Made by a program: the position numbers and the translations under genes. A DNA stretch of 8,022 bases from the NCBI GenBank assembly GCA_002478685.1, contig DLPY01000021.1, positions 1-8,022 on the forward strand. The letters run 5' to 3'. The notes below the pieces were generated by a model. It saw only the letters and a program-made list of their open reading frames with translations. It did not search any database and had not been told where the DNA came from. This DNA is from Flavobacteriaceae bacterium UBA7446 (GTDB lineage: Bacteria > Bacteroidota > Bacteroidia > Flavobacteriales > Flavobacteriaceae). This document shows positions 1 through 7,240 of this stretch, one piece after another; position 1 is the stretch's first letter, and the number at the start of each line of letters is the position of its first letter.

Positions 1-426
1 TTTTAGGCAGGAGCATTGCGATTCAATGGCACGTACTTTTTCCAAAACCTCTTTGTCAGACACTAAACAATACGCCGCCTCTGCGTGATTTAAAATGTAG
101 GCATAGTCTTCGGAAGAAATGGTAGGATATATGGGGATATTTACAGCACCGATTTGCGACATACCAAAATCGGCTAACAGCCATTCCGTGCGATTTGTAG
201 AAGAAATTATAGCGATTTTATCACCCGCTACAATATCTAAGTTCAACAATCCTGCGCTGCACCTATCGCCTTGTTCTTTTATCTCTTTTGTTGAAAGACT
301 AACCCATTTTCCTTTTACTTTGGAATTTACCGCATGGTCTAGTGAGCGGCTTTCCGCCATTAAATCGATGAAATCAAAGAGTCGTTTAGGTGTTTTCATG
401 TAATAGATATTTTTGCTTTGAGACAT
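1..426 (-). CDS. Long-chain acyl-CoA synthetase (AMP-forming), N-terminal part, truncated by window edge
   Basis: The 142 visible residues are the start of an AMP-forming acyl-CoA synthetase of the FAA1/COG1022 type (ANL superfamily). These enzymes activate fatty acids with ATP to an acyl-adenylate and then form acyl-CoA for lipid synthesis or beta-oxidation. Visible features are RLFDFID (residues 15-21), then GDKIAIISSTNRTEWLLAD (68-86) and IGAVNIPIYPT (92-102), followed by YILNHAEAAYCLVSD, the usual run of the N-terminal domain. The P-loop-like ATP motif and the catalytic C-terminal lysine would lie outside the window; the family is about 590-640 residues, so roughly three quarters is missing. 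The start is uncertain: ATG at 426 leaves a 32-base gap after purL, while an in-frame ATG at 399 (MKTPKRLF) also fits family N-termini. Neither has a Shine-Dalgarno sequence. Chain-length specificity cannot be told from this part. Confidence 0.88.
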   Translation of the reverse strand, partial: MSQSKNIYYMKTPKRLFDFIDLMAESRSLDHAVNSKVKGKWVSLSTKEIKEQGDRCSAGLLNLDIVAGDKIAIISSTNRTEWLLADFGMSQIGAVNIPIYPTISSEDYAYILNHAEAAYCLVSDKEVLEKVRAIESQCSCLK

Positions 427-458
427 TCTAAACCGACAAAATACGATATTTTTTTATT

Positions 459-3400
459 TTAATTACTAGAAATCCAGTTGAAGGCATCTTCAAACGCCAA
501 AATCCATGGACTTACAGCGTCTTTGCGGTCTTGCGGATAGTGTCCCCAATTCCATGGAAAAATAGAACGTTCCAAGTGTGGCATCATTACTAAATGGCGA
601 CCATCATCACTACTAATCATGGCAGTGTTAAAATCAGATCCATTGGGATTTGACGGGTATGTGTCGTAGGCGTATTTGCCAGAAATTGCATAAGCGTTTT
701 CGTCTTTTGGAAACACAAATTTCCCTTCTCCGTGCGCTGCCCAAACACCTAGTCTGCTGCCTTGCAATTGTTGCAACATAATAGTAGGGGATTTTTCAAT
801 TATTACATCAGTAAAGATACATTCAAACTTACCAGAGTCATTGTGTTCCATGCGTGGCTTTTCATCGTGGTTTGGATGTAATAATCCCAACTCTATAAAT
901 AATTGACAGCCATTACAAACACCCAAACTGAGCGTGTCTGGGCGCTTAAAAAATGCCTGAATAGCTTGCTGTGCCTTCTCGTTATATTTTACGGTACCTG
1001 CCCACCCCTTAGCAGAACCCAAAACATCGGAATTTGAAAAACCTCCTACGGCAACAAGAAGTTTTATGTCACTCAAATCTTCTCTACCCGAAGTCAAATC
1101 GGTCATATGAACATCTTTTACGTCAAAGCCCGCTAAGTGCATCATATATGCCATTTCACGTTCAGAATTACTTCCTTTTTCGCGTAGAACGGCTGCCTTT
1201 ATTCTGCGCTTTGGTACTGGCTTTAAAAGGCCATTAAAATCTTTTGGGAAGTTGAATTGTAATGGTGTTTTATCAAAAAGTTCAAAACGCGCTTCGGCTT
1301 TCTTGCTTCCTGTTTGTTTTTGATCTAATAAATACGAACTCTTAAACCAATATCGTCTGTAGGTTGGAACATCAAACTGATAATCTTTTTTACCTCCTTT
1401 AACAACCAACGTATTTGATTTTGTCAGTTTTCCGATTCGTTCTATCGCAATACCTTTTTTCTTTAATCTGCTTGCGGTTTCGCCTTCCGTTTGTATAAGA
1501 ATACCCACTTGCTCTGAAAGTAAGATTTGTTCAATGCTATATTCAGATTTTGATAATTTGACATTCAAACCAATACCGTCAGCGGCAAAACACATTTCAA
1601 GTAATGAAGTGATGAGTCCACCTGAACTAATATCATGTCCTGCCGAAATAGTACCTTTAACAAGTTCTTTTTGAATCGCATTAAACACACGCTTAATGTA
1701 TTTTGCTTTGGTAACATCAGGTGCTTGCGTACCAATGGCATTATTGAGTTGCCCAAAAGCTGAGCCTCCCAACGCTGCTTTGCAATTCGACAAATCAATA
1801 CGATATAAATCGCCTCCACCTAATTTAAGCTCTGGTGTTACCACTTTGTCAATGGCGCTACAATGTGCTGCCGCAGAAATAATTACCGTACCAGGAGCTA
1901 AAACTTCTTGGTCTTTATATTTCTGTTTCATTGAAAGAGAATCCTTACCTGTTGGTATATTAACTCCCAACTTAATGGCAAAGTCTGAACAAGCTTTTAC
2001 GGCTTCATAAAGTCGAGCGTCTTCACCAGGATTATTGCACGGCCACATCCAATTTGCAGATAAGCTCACTGATGACAATCCTCCCGAAATAGGTGCCCAA
2101 ATGATATTAGTTAATGCTTTAGCAATGGCGTTTTTACTACCCAAACCAGCGTCAATGAGCCCAACAAGAGGCGCATGCCCAAGCGAAGTTGCCATGCCGT
2201 GTATGCCTTCAAAATCAAAAGCCATAACTCCACAGTTTGCCAAAGGCAATTGGTGGGGTCCTACGCACTGCTGTTGCGCCACACGACCAGTAACACAACG
2301 ATCAACTTTGTTAGTAAGCCAATCTTTACAGGCGACTGCTTCAAGCTGAAGTAACCACGCTACACTTTCTTCAAACGACTTTGGCTGGGGAATTGCCGAA
2401 TATGTTGTTGATCTTGTGCTATCTCGCATGATAGTTTTTGGTGTTTTTCCAAAAAAATCAGAAAGTGCCAAATCGATTGGTGATTTTTTCGTTTTTTCAG
2501 AGTGTACTTCAAGGTGGTTGTTTTCTTTGATTTCCCCTACTTCAAAAATAGGGGCACGCTCTCGTGCGGCAATTTCATTTAGTTGTTCAAGTCCGCGTGC
2601 ATTGGTAATAAGCCCCATGCGTTCTTGCGATTCGTTTCCAATAATTTCCTTTGCGGACAAGGTTTGGTCACCAACAGGAAGTTTATCCAAATCAATAGTC
2701 CCGCCTACTTCTTCAATAAGCTCTGAGAGGCAATTTAGGTGTCCGCCAGCACCGTGATCGTGAATGGAAATAATTGGGTTGTTTTCTGTTTCAACAGCGG
2801 CACGAATGGTGTTTGCAACACGTTTTTGCATTTCAGGATTGGAGCGTTGTACGGCATTGAGTTCAATCCCTGATTCAAAAGCTCCTGTGTTTGCAGATGA
2901 TACTGCAGCACCTCCCATTCCAATACGGTAATTGTCGCCACCCATGACCACAATTTTATCTCCTTTTTTGGGTGTTTTTTTGATGCTTTGCTGCACTTTT
3001 CCATAACCAATTCCCCCAGCAAGCATAATGACTTTGTCAAAACCAATGGTTTCCTCGTTTTCGTTGTGCTCAAAGGTTAGCAGCGACCCCGCAATAAGGG
3101 GTTGCCCAAACTTATTTCCAAAATCGGATGCGCCATTAGATGCCTTTATTAAAATGTCTTCAGGGTTTTGGTACAGCCATGGACGAGGAGGAAGCTTTTC
3201 CCAAGGACGGTTGGCTTCTGTTCGCGGATACGCGGTCATGTAAACAGCAGTTCCTGCCATGGGAATAGAGCCTTGTCCGCCCGCAAGGCGATCTCGGATT
3301 TCACCACCCGAACCAGTGGCTGCGCCATTAAAGGGCTCTACAGTTGTTGGGAAATTGTGGGTTTCGGCTTTAAGTGATAATACAGAAAGGAAAGACTTTT

Positions 3401-4100
3401 TAATGTAAAAATCGGGAATGTTAGCTCGTTTTGGAGCAAATTGTACAAGCGTTGGTCCTTTAATAAAAGCCACATTGTCTTTGTAGGCAGAAATTAAATT
3501 ATCGCCGTTTTTCTTTGATGTTTTTTTGATTAGTTCAAATAGCGAATTTTTTTTGGTTTTGCCATCAATAATAAAGGTACCATTAAAAATTTTATGACGG
3601 CAATGCTCTGAATTTACCTGTGAAAACCCAAACACTTCAGAGTCTGTAAGTTCACGACCCAGTCGTTTTGCTAAAGCTTCCAAATAACTTACCTCATCAC
3701 TGCTTAGGGATAACCCTTCTTGCTCGTTGTATTCAGTAATATCACTAATATACTTGATGCTATCTGGAGTGCGTTTGGTGTCAAAAATGTGTTGATCCAA
3801 TTCTTTAAATTGCTGATGTACCATGGCATCAAAAGCATTCATGTGTTCTTCTACCCAAAACTGTTCAATACGGATAATGTCGCCAATTCCCATATTATGA
3901 CATATTTCCACGGCATTGGTGCTCCACGGCGTTACCATGCTAATACGTGGTCCAACAAGTGCAGCTTGCACAAACGATTTTCGAAGTAGTGGGTACCCAC
4001 CAAAAAGCCACTCAAGCTTTTTTTGATCTTCTTCAGAGATAGGAAGTTCTTTTTGAACTACATATAGGTGCTGTTTTGGGTCACCAAAAAAACAAATCAT
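459..4100 (-). CDS. purL: Phosphoribosylformylglycinamidine synthase (FGAM synthase), single-chain form
   Basis: This cytoplasmic enzyme performs step 4 of de novo purine synthesis: FGAR + glutamine + ATP gives FGAM + glutamate + ADP. At 1213 residues it is the large fused form, which needs no separate PurS or PurQ. The N-terminal PurS-like domain covers about 1-130 and the linker with FGFSQVNSEHCRHK is at 157-170. The first synthetase half carries LKAETHNFPTTVEPFNGAATGSGGE (split here as LKAETHNFPT, 243-252, then FNGAATGSGGE, 257-267), plus SIHDHGAGGH (445-454) and GNESQERMG (488-496). The second half has WLTNKVDR (594-601), PTGKDSLSMKQKY (716-728) and AGHDISSGGL (820-829). The C-terminal glutaminase (about 966-1213) has GVCNGCQ with nucleophile Cys1062, HGEGKF (1123-1128) and PHLER with His1175 and Glu1177, so the triad is intact. 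ATG at 4100 gives the family-typical N-terminus MICFFGDP. It is the first gene after a 97-base gap and probably has its own promoter. Confidence 0.98.
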   Translation of the reverse strand: MICFFGDPKQHLYVVQKELPISEEDQKKLEWLFGGYPLLRKSFVQAALVGPRISMVTPWSTNAVEICHNMGIGDIIRIEQFWVEEHMNAFDAMVHQQFKELDQHIFDTKRTPDSIKYISDITEYNEQEGLSLSSDEVSYLEALAKRLGRELTDSEVFGFSQVNSEHCRHKIFNGTFIIDGKTKKNSLFELIKKTSKKNGDNLISAYKDNVAFIKGPTLVQFAPKRANIPDFYIKKSFLSVLSLKAETHNFPTTVEPFNGAATGSGGEIRDRLAGGQGSIPMAGTAVYMTAYPRTEANRPWEKLPPRPWLYQNPEDILIKASNGASDFGNKFGQPLIAGSLLTFEHNENEETIGFDKVIMLAGGIGYGKVQQSIKKTPKKGDKIVVMGGDNYRIGMGGAAVSSANTGAFESGIELNAVQRSNPEMQKRVANTIRAAVETENNPIISIHDHGAGGHLNCLSELIEEVGGTIDLDKLPVGDQTLSAKEIIGNESQERMGLITNARGLEQLNEIAARERAPIFEVGEIKENNHLEVHSEKTKKSPIDLALSDFFGKTPKTIMRDSTRSTTYSAIPQPKSFEESVAWLLQLEAVACKDWLTNKVDRCVTGRVAQQQCVGPHQLPLANCGVMAFDFEGIHGMATSLGHAPLVGLIDAGLGSKNAIAKALTNIIWAPISGGLSSVSLSANWMWPCNNPGEDARLYEAVKACSDFAIKLGVNIPTGKDSLSMKQKYKDQEVLAPGTVIISAAAHCSAIDKVVTPELKLGGGDLYRIDLSNCKAALGGSAFGQLNNAIGTQAPDVTKAKYIKRVFNAIQKELVKGTISAGHDISSGGLITSLLEMCFAADGIGLNVKLSKSEYSIEQILLSEQVGILIQTEGETASRLKKKGIAIERIGKLTKSNTLVVKGGKKDYQFDVPTYRRYWFKSSYLLDQKQTGSKKAEARFELFDKTPLQFNFPKDFNGLLKPVPKRRIKAAVLREKGSNSEREMAYMMHLAGFDVKDVHMTDLTSGREDLSDIKLLVAVGGFSNSDVLGSAKGWAGTVKYNEKAQQAIQAFFKRPDTLSLGVCNGCQLFIELGLLHPNHDEKPRMEHNDSGKFECIFTDVIIEKSPTIMLQQLQGSRLGVWAAHGEGKFVFPKDENAYAISGKYAYDTYPSNPNGSDFNTAMISSDDGRHLVMMPHLERSIFPWNWGHYPQDRKDAVSPWILAFEDAFNWISSN

Positions 4101-4117
4101 ACAAAATGATTAAAAAA

Positions 4118-4125
4118 CAAAAATA
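4118..4125 (-). promoter_or_regulatory. Candidate Bacteroidota -7 element (TATTTTTG) for purL
   Basis: The minus strand reads TATTTTTG, which matches TAnnTTTG, the -7 consensus recognised by the primary sigma factor of Bacteroidota. It lies 18-25 bases ahead of the purL ATG. The lack of a clear -33 partner keeps confidence low. Confidence 0.3.
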
Positions 4126-4139
4126 AGGATACTTTGGTT

Positions 4140-4155
4140 CGTTGTTGCGTTGTTA
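4140..4155. repeat. Imperfect 8-base tandem repeat in the purL upstream gap
   Basis: Plus-strand CGTTGTTG (4140-4147) is followed directly by CGTTGTTA (4148-4155), seven of eight bases alike. It lies just upstream of the candidate -7 element, where an activator or repressor could bind, but a repeat this short may well be chance. Confidence 0.25.
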
Positions 4156-4197
4156 TTCCTGTAAAAAATAAACGAAACCTACTAATTTATCAACAAA

Positions 4198-5412
4198 CTA
4201 AACTTTTCGTTGAAGGCGTGCCATATAAAACCCATCAAATCCTTGAACCGATGGCCATAAGTGCTTTTCTTTTTCAAGTGAAAATAATTGTCCAATTTCA
4301 GAAGTTAGGAATTGTGAAATCTGCATTTCGTTTTCCTGTGGCAAAATAGAGCACGTAACATAAATGAGCTTTCCGCCAGGTTTAGCCATATGGGCGTATT
4401 GCGTCAAAATTTGTTGCTGCTCTTTTATGATGCGTTCTATAAATTCAGGATTGAGTTTCCACTTTGCATCTGGGTTTCTTCGCAACACACCTATTCCGCT
4501 ACAAGGAGCGTCTAGCAGCACTCTATCTGCAGATTGATGTAGTTTTTTTATCACTTTATTACTGTCGATTAAGCGGGCTTCAATATTGTGTACTCCTGCT
4601 CTTTTGGTTCTACGCTTAAGTTCACGTAGTTTATATTGATGTATGTCCAACGCAATAAGCTGCCCTTTGTTTTGCATTAGAGCAGCAAGGTGAAGTGATT
4701 TTCCGCCTGCTCCTGCACATGCATCAACAACGCGCATACCAGATTCTACTTGTGTGAATGGCGCAACACATTGCGAAGCAGCATCTTGCACTTCAAAAAG
4801 TCCTTTTTTGAATGCATTGGTGCTAAACACATTGCTTCGTTGGTCAAGCATAAGTGCATCGGGATATTTCGATAAGAATTGCGTTGTGATTTTTTCTTCG
4901 AGTAAAACATTTCGAAGTAATTTGGGAAGTGTTTTTAAGGTGTTTGCACGAAGCACAACAGGAGCCATGCTATTCAAGGCTTCAAGCTCCTGTTCCCATT
5001 TTTTTTCTCCTAAGGCACCAGCACCTAATTTATCTAACCAATCAGGGATAGACTCGCGGTATTTGCGATCTTTTCGCAATGCTTCAAACCTTCCTTTGAT
5101 ACGCCTTGTAGGTGTTCCTTCAATGGCTTTCCATTCGGGTAGAGGGTAACCGCGCAAAGTAGCCCATACAGCAAAAACTCGCCACAAATCATCTCTATGA
5201 AACGGTTCTTGAACTTCTGCTATTGATGCGTAAAGGCGCTTCCAGCGCACGATTTCATAAGTGGTTTCGGCAATAAATCCACGGTCACGACTACCCCAAC
5301 GCTTATCGCTTTTAAGCACCTGCGCCACTACTTTGTCGGCATATTTGTCTTCGCTAAAAATTTGATGAAGACCGTTGAGTACGGCCAAAACTAAGTTTTT
5401 ATGTAAGCGCAT
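4198..5412 (-). CDS. RsmB/NOP-family RNA (cytosine-5) methyltransferase (Sun/Fmu-like)
   Basis: This SAM-dependent enzyme methylates cytosine C5 in RNA; by family similarity the target is 16S rRNA, as for RsmB at C967 in E. coli, but specificity is not shown by the sequence. The 404-residue protein has a helical NusB-like N-terminal region (about 1-100, with SRDRGFIAETTYEIVRW at 41-57). A linker region follows with VVLRANTLK (152-160). The Rossmann methyltransferase core has SAM motif I DACAGAGGKSL (230-240) and acidic LALD-type strand end at Asp256. DAPCSG (301-306) holds the product-release Cys304, TCS (353-355) holds catalytic Cys354, and GFDGFYMARL (391-400) closes the protein. All catalytic residues are present. 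I chose ATG at 5412, 4 bases after the exporter stop, because MRLHKNL matches family N-termini. The frame extends to a TTG at 5439, but that would overlap the exporter and lacks family support. The tight spacing suggests co-transcription and coupled translation. Confidence 0.93.
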   Translation of the reverse strand: MRLHKNLVLAVLNGLHQIFSEDKYADKVVAQVLKSDKRWGSRDRGFIAETTYEIVRWKRLYASIAEVQEPFHRDDLWRVFAVWATLRGYPLPEWKAIEGTPTRRIKGRFEALRKDRKYRESIPDWLDKLGAGALGEKKWEQELEALNSMAPVVLRANTLKTLPKLLRNVLLEEKITTQFLSKYPDALMLDQRSNVFSTNAFKKGLFEVQDAASQCVAPFTQVESGMRVVDACAGAGGKSLHLAALMQNKGQLIALDIHQYKLRELKRRTKRAGVHNIEARLIDSNKVIKKLHQSADRVLLDAPCSGIGVLRRNPDAKWKLNPEFIERIIKEQQQILTQYAHMAKPGGKLIYVTCSILPQENEMQISQFLTSEIGQLFSLEKEKHLWPSVQGFDGFYMARLQRKV

Positions 5413-5416
5413 AGTA

Positions 5417-7240
5417 TTAGTTGAATGATTGAAGCTCAATCAGTTTTTTGTACATCCTATTTTGGGCTAAAAGTGCTTCATGTGTTCCACGCTCAAGTAC
5501 GTTTCCTTTGTCCAGTACAATAATTTCGTCTGCGCTTTTTATGGTGGATAGGCGATGTGCAATGATAAGCGATGTACGGTTTTGCATCATTTTTTGAAGT
5601 GCATCTTGAACCAATTTTTCAGATTCAGTATCCAGTGCAGAAGTAGCTTCATCTAATATCATTACAGGGGGATTTTTGAGTACAGCACGTGCTATTGCTA
5701 AGCGTTGTTTTTGCCCGCCCGAAAGCTTGTTTCCTCCATCGCCAATAACGGTATCGATACCATTTGGTAGCTCCTTGACAAAAGAAGCAGCATTTGCAAT
5801 AGCTAGTGCTTCGTTGAGTTCTTCAGTAGAGGCGTTTGGACGTGCGATGTGTAAGTTGTTTTTTACAGTGTCGTGAAATAGGATTGCATCTTGTGTTACA
5901 AACCCAAATAATGTGCGTAACTCATGCAAATCTACTTTGTTTGTAGCAACTCCATCTACAGTAATACTTCCTTTTTGCGGGTCGTAGAAGCGTGCTAACA
6001 GGTTGGCGATAGTCGTTTTTCCACTTCCGGAAGATCCAACAAGTGCTACTGATTTTCCTTTGGGAATGGTTAAATTGAGTCCGTTTATGACATTTTCTTT
6101 GCCATAACTAAAATGAATGTTGTTAAACGATATCTCTTTTGAAAAATCGGGAAGCTTTTTAGGATTTTTTGGCGATTGAATATCCGGTTGATAAAACAAA
6201 TACTCCATGATGCGTTGTGCAGCAGCATTTCCTTTTCGAACGCTATAAATGGCCCTACTCATCGATTTTGCAGGCGTAAGTACTCCGTATGCGAGTGACA
6301 TATACGCTATAAACTCTGCACCACTTAGAGATTGTTCGACTAACACCAGCCTACCACCAATAAATAAAATCACCCCAATTACGGATACACCCAAAAACTC
6401 ACTAATAGGACTTGCTAAGCTTTCTCTATGTTGCAACTTATTTGAGAAATTAAATAGGCGTTTAGTAATTGCAGTAAACTTTCTGTTAAATGTTTTTTCC
6501 GCAGTAAAAATTTGAATTATAGGAATTCCTGTCAATGATTCTTCAAGATAGGAAAGTAATTCTCCTTGTTCTTTTTGAACACGTTCAGATCTAGATTTAA
6601 GACTTTTTCCAACAATTGAAATAAGCCAACCTGCTACAGGAATAAAGATCAAAACAAATAAGGTTAGTTTTGTGCTTAAAGCAAACATGGCTACCAGTGC
6701 AAATAAAATGGTCAAAGGCTCTCTGATGAGCATTTCTAAAACACTAAGAAATGAACGCTGTACTTCTGTTACGTCTGAAGTAACTCTCGATATGGTATCA
6801 CCTTTTTTATTGTTCGAGTGAAAGCTAGCAGGAAATGAAATAAGCTTCGTGTAAAGGGTGGTTTGGATATCTTTTATCACCCCGTTACGTAGATATGTTA
6901 TGAAAAATACAGCTAAATAATTAAAGAGATTTTTCAAAAAGAATGTTATTAAAATAACACCAATAACAAACATCAAAGCTTTTAATGAGTTGTTTTCTGC
7001 ATATTGTGCAACCCGAAATCTAAATGAATCAAAAACATAATCCCTGTATGCGATGCTTTCATTTAGTATTGGCATTTCAGTAGGCACTTTCCCTTTTTGA
7101 AAAAGCACCTCAAGCATTGGCATGAGTGCTAGAAAAGAAATTGCATTAAAAACCGCATACAACAGGTTGAAAACAATGTTTAGAACAATGTATCCTTTGT
7201 AGGGTAGTGCGTAGCGTAAAATATACCGAATTGGACTCAT
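5417..7240 (-). CDS. ABC exporter, fused permease and ATPase half-transporter (MsbA-like)
   Basis: This 607-residue inner-membrane half-transporter should work as a homodimer, exporting a hydrophobic substrate with ATP. In this subfamily that is lipid A/phospholipid flipping (MsbA) or multidrug efflux; the substrate cannot be read from sequence. About six hydrophobic segments are visible, at roughly 16-40, 88-116, 166-188, 191-213, 283-302 and 306-325. A nucleotide-binding domain follows at about 369-607. It has Walker A GSSGSGKTT (402-410), Q-loop Gln450 (TQD), signature LSGGQ (506-510), Walker B VMILDE (526-531) with catalytic Glu531, D-loop SALD (534-537) and switch His562 (IAHRLS). All are intact, so the protein should be active. 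The X-loop reads GDGG (500-503), with Asp where exporters usually have Glu. The ATG overlaps the stop of the preceding mutase gene in an ATGA, and the methyltransferase starts 4 bases after its TAA, as expected in one operon. Confidence 0.94.
   Translation of the reverse strand: MSPIRYILRYALPYKGYIVLNIVFNLLYAVFNAISFLALMPMLEVLFQKGKVPTEMPILNESIAYRDYVFDSFRFRVAQYAENNSLKALMFVIGVILITFFLKNLFNYLAVFFITYLRNGVIKDIQTTLYTKLISFPASFHSNNKKGDTISRVTSDVTEVQRSFLSVLEMLIREPLTILFALVAMFALSTKLTLFVLIFIPVAGWLISIVGKSLKSRSERVQKEQGELLSYLEESLTGIPIIQIFTAEKTFNRKFTAITKRLFNFSNKLQHRESLASPISEFLGVSVIGVILFIGGRLVLVEQSLSGAEFIAYMSLAYGVLTPAKSMSRAIYSVRKGNAAAQRIMEYLFYQPDIQSPKNPKKLPDFSKEISFNNIHFSYGKENVINGLNLTIPKGKSVALVGSSGSGKTTIANLLARFYDPQKGSITVDGVATNKVDLHELRTLFGFVTQDAILFHDTVKNNLHIARPNASTEELNEALAIANAASFVKELPNGIDTVIGDGGNKLSGGQKQRLAIARAVLKNPPVMILDEATSALDTESEKLVQDALQKMMQNRTSLIIAHRLSTIKSADEIIVLDKGNVLERGTHEALLAQNRMYKKLIELQSFN
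7237..7240 (-). other. ATGA stop/start overlap coupling the mutase and exporter genes
   Basis: On the minus strand the exporter's ATG (7240-7238) shares bases with the mutase's TGA (7239-7237). Such 4-base overlaps usually mean one transcript and translational coupling by terminating ribosomes. No Shine-Dalgarno sequence is evident before the ATG, which fits this phylum. Confidence 0.7.

Larger units (their letters stand above)
4101..4197 (-). promoter_or_regulatory. AT-rich intergenic region upstream of purL, probable purL promoter and leader
   Basis: This is the only gap in the window long enough to hold a full promoter. It separates the methyltransferase stop (TAG) from the purL ATG. On the minus strand it contains TATTTTTG at 4125-4118, an exact match to the Bacteroidota -7 consensus TAnnTTTG. 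Transcription would then start near 4110, leaving a leader of only about ten bases. I see no good TTTG/TTG -33 box at the usual distance. An imperfect 8-base tandem repeat (4140-4155) and a weak inverted repeat (TTCGTT 4138-4143 with AACGAA 4171-4176) lie just upstream. No purine riboswitch fold and no GC-rich hairpin followed by a U-tract was recognised. That a promoter is here is inferred; the -7 match could be chance in AT-rich DNA. Confidence 0.45.

Noticed and set aside
119..403. Plus-strand open frame of 94 codons
   Set aside because: It lies antisense to the clearly recognisable acyl-CoA synthetase N-terminus, has no recognisable domain, and is explained by the opposite-strand gene.
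437..443. TATTTTG on the minus strand as a -7 promoter element for the acyl-CoA synthetase gene
   Set aside because: It is one base short of the TAnnTTTG consensus, has no evident -33 box, and would leave about four bases before the ATG at 426; such strings are expected by chance in AT-rich spacers.
1696..2757. Several plus-strand open frames of about 100 codons (1696-2010, 2035-2349, 2416-2757)
   Set aside because: All are antisense to purL, show no protein family features and have compositions typical of shadow frames.
4136..4178. Possible intrinsic terminator from the TTCGTT/AACGAA inverted repeat
   Set aside because: The perfect stem is only six AT-rich pairs with a loop of about 27 bases and no adjacent T-tract, so it would not form a stable terminator hairpin.
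4134..4349. Plus-strand open frame crossing the purL upstream gap into the methyltransferase 3' end
   Set aside because: It begins at TTG, its downstream part is simply antisense to the methyltransferase C-terminus, and no family features are visible.
4754..5149. Plus-strand open frame of 131 codons
   Set aside because: It is antisense to the methyltransferase core, with no recognisable motif and no plausible upstream signal.
5413..5439. Nine-residue N-terminal extension of the methyltransferase starting at TTG 5439
   Set aside because: It starts with TTG, overlaps the exporter's coding end by 23 bases, and adds residues not seen in family N-termini. ATG at 5412 gives the typical MRLHKNL start 4 bases after the exporter stop.
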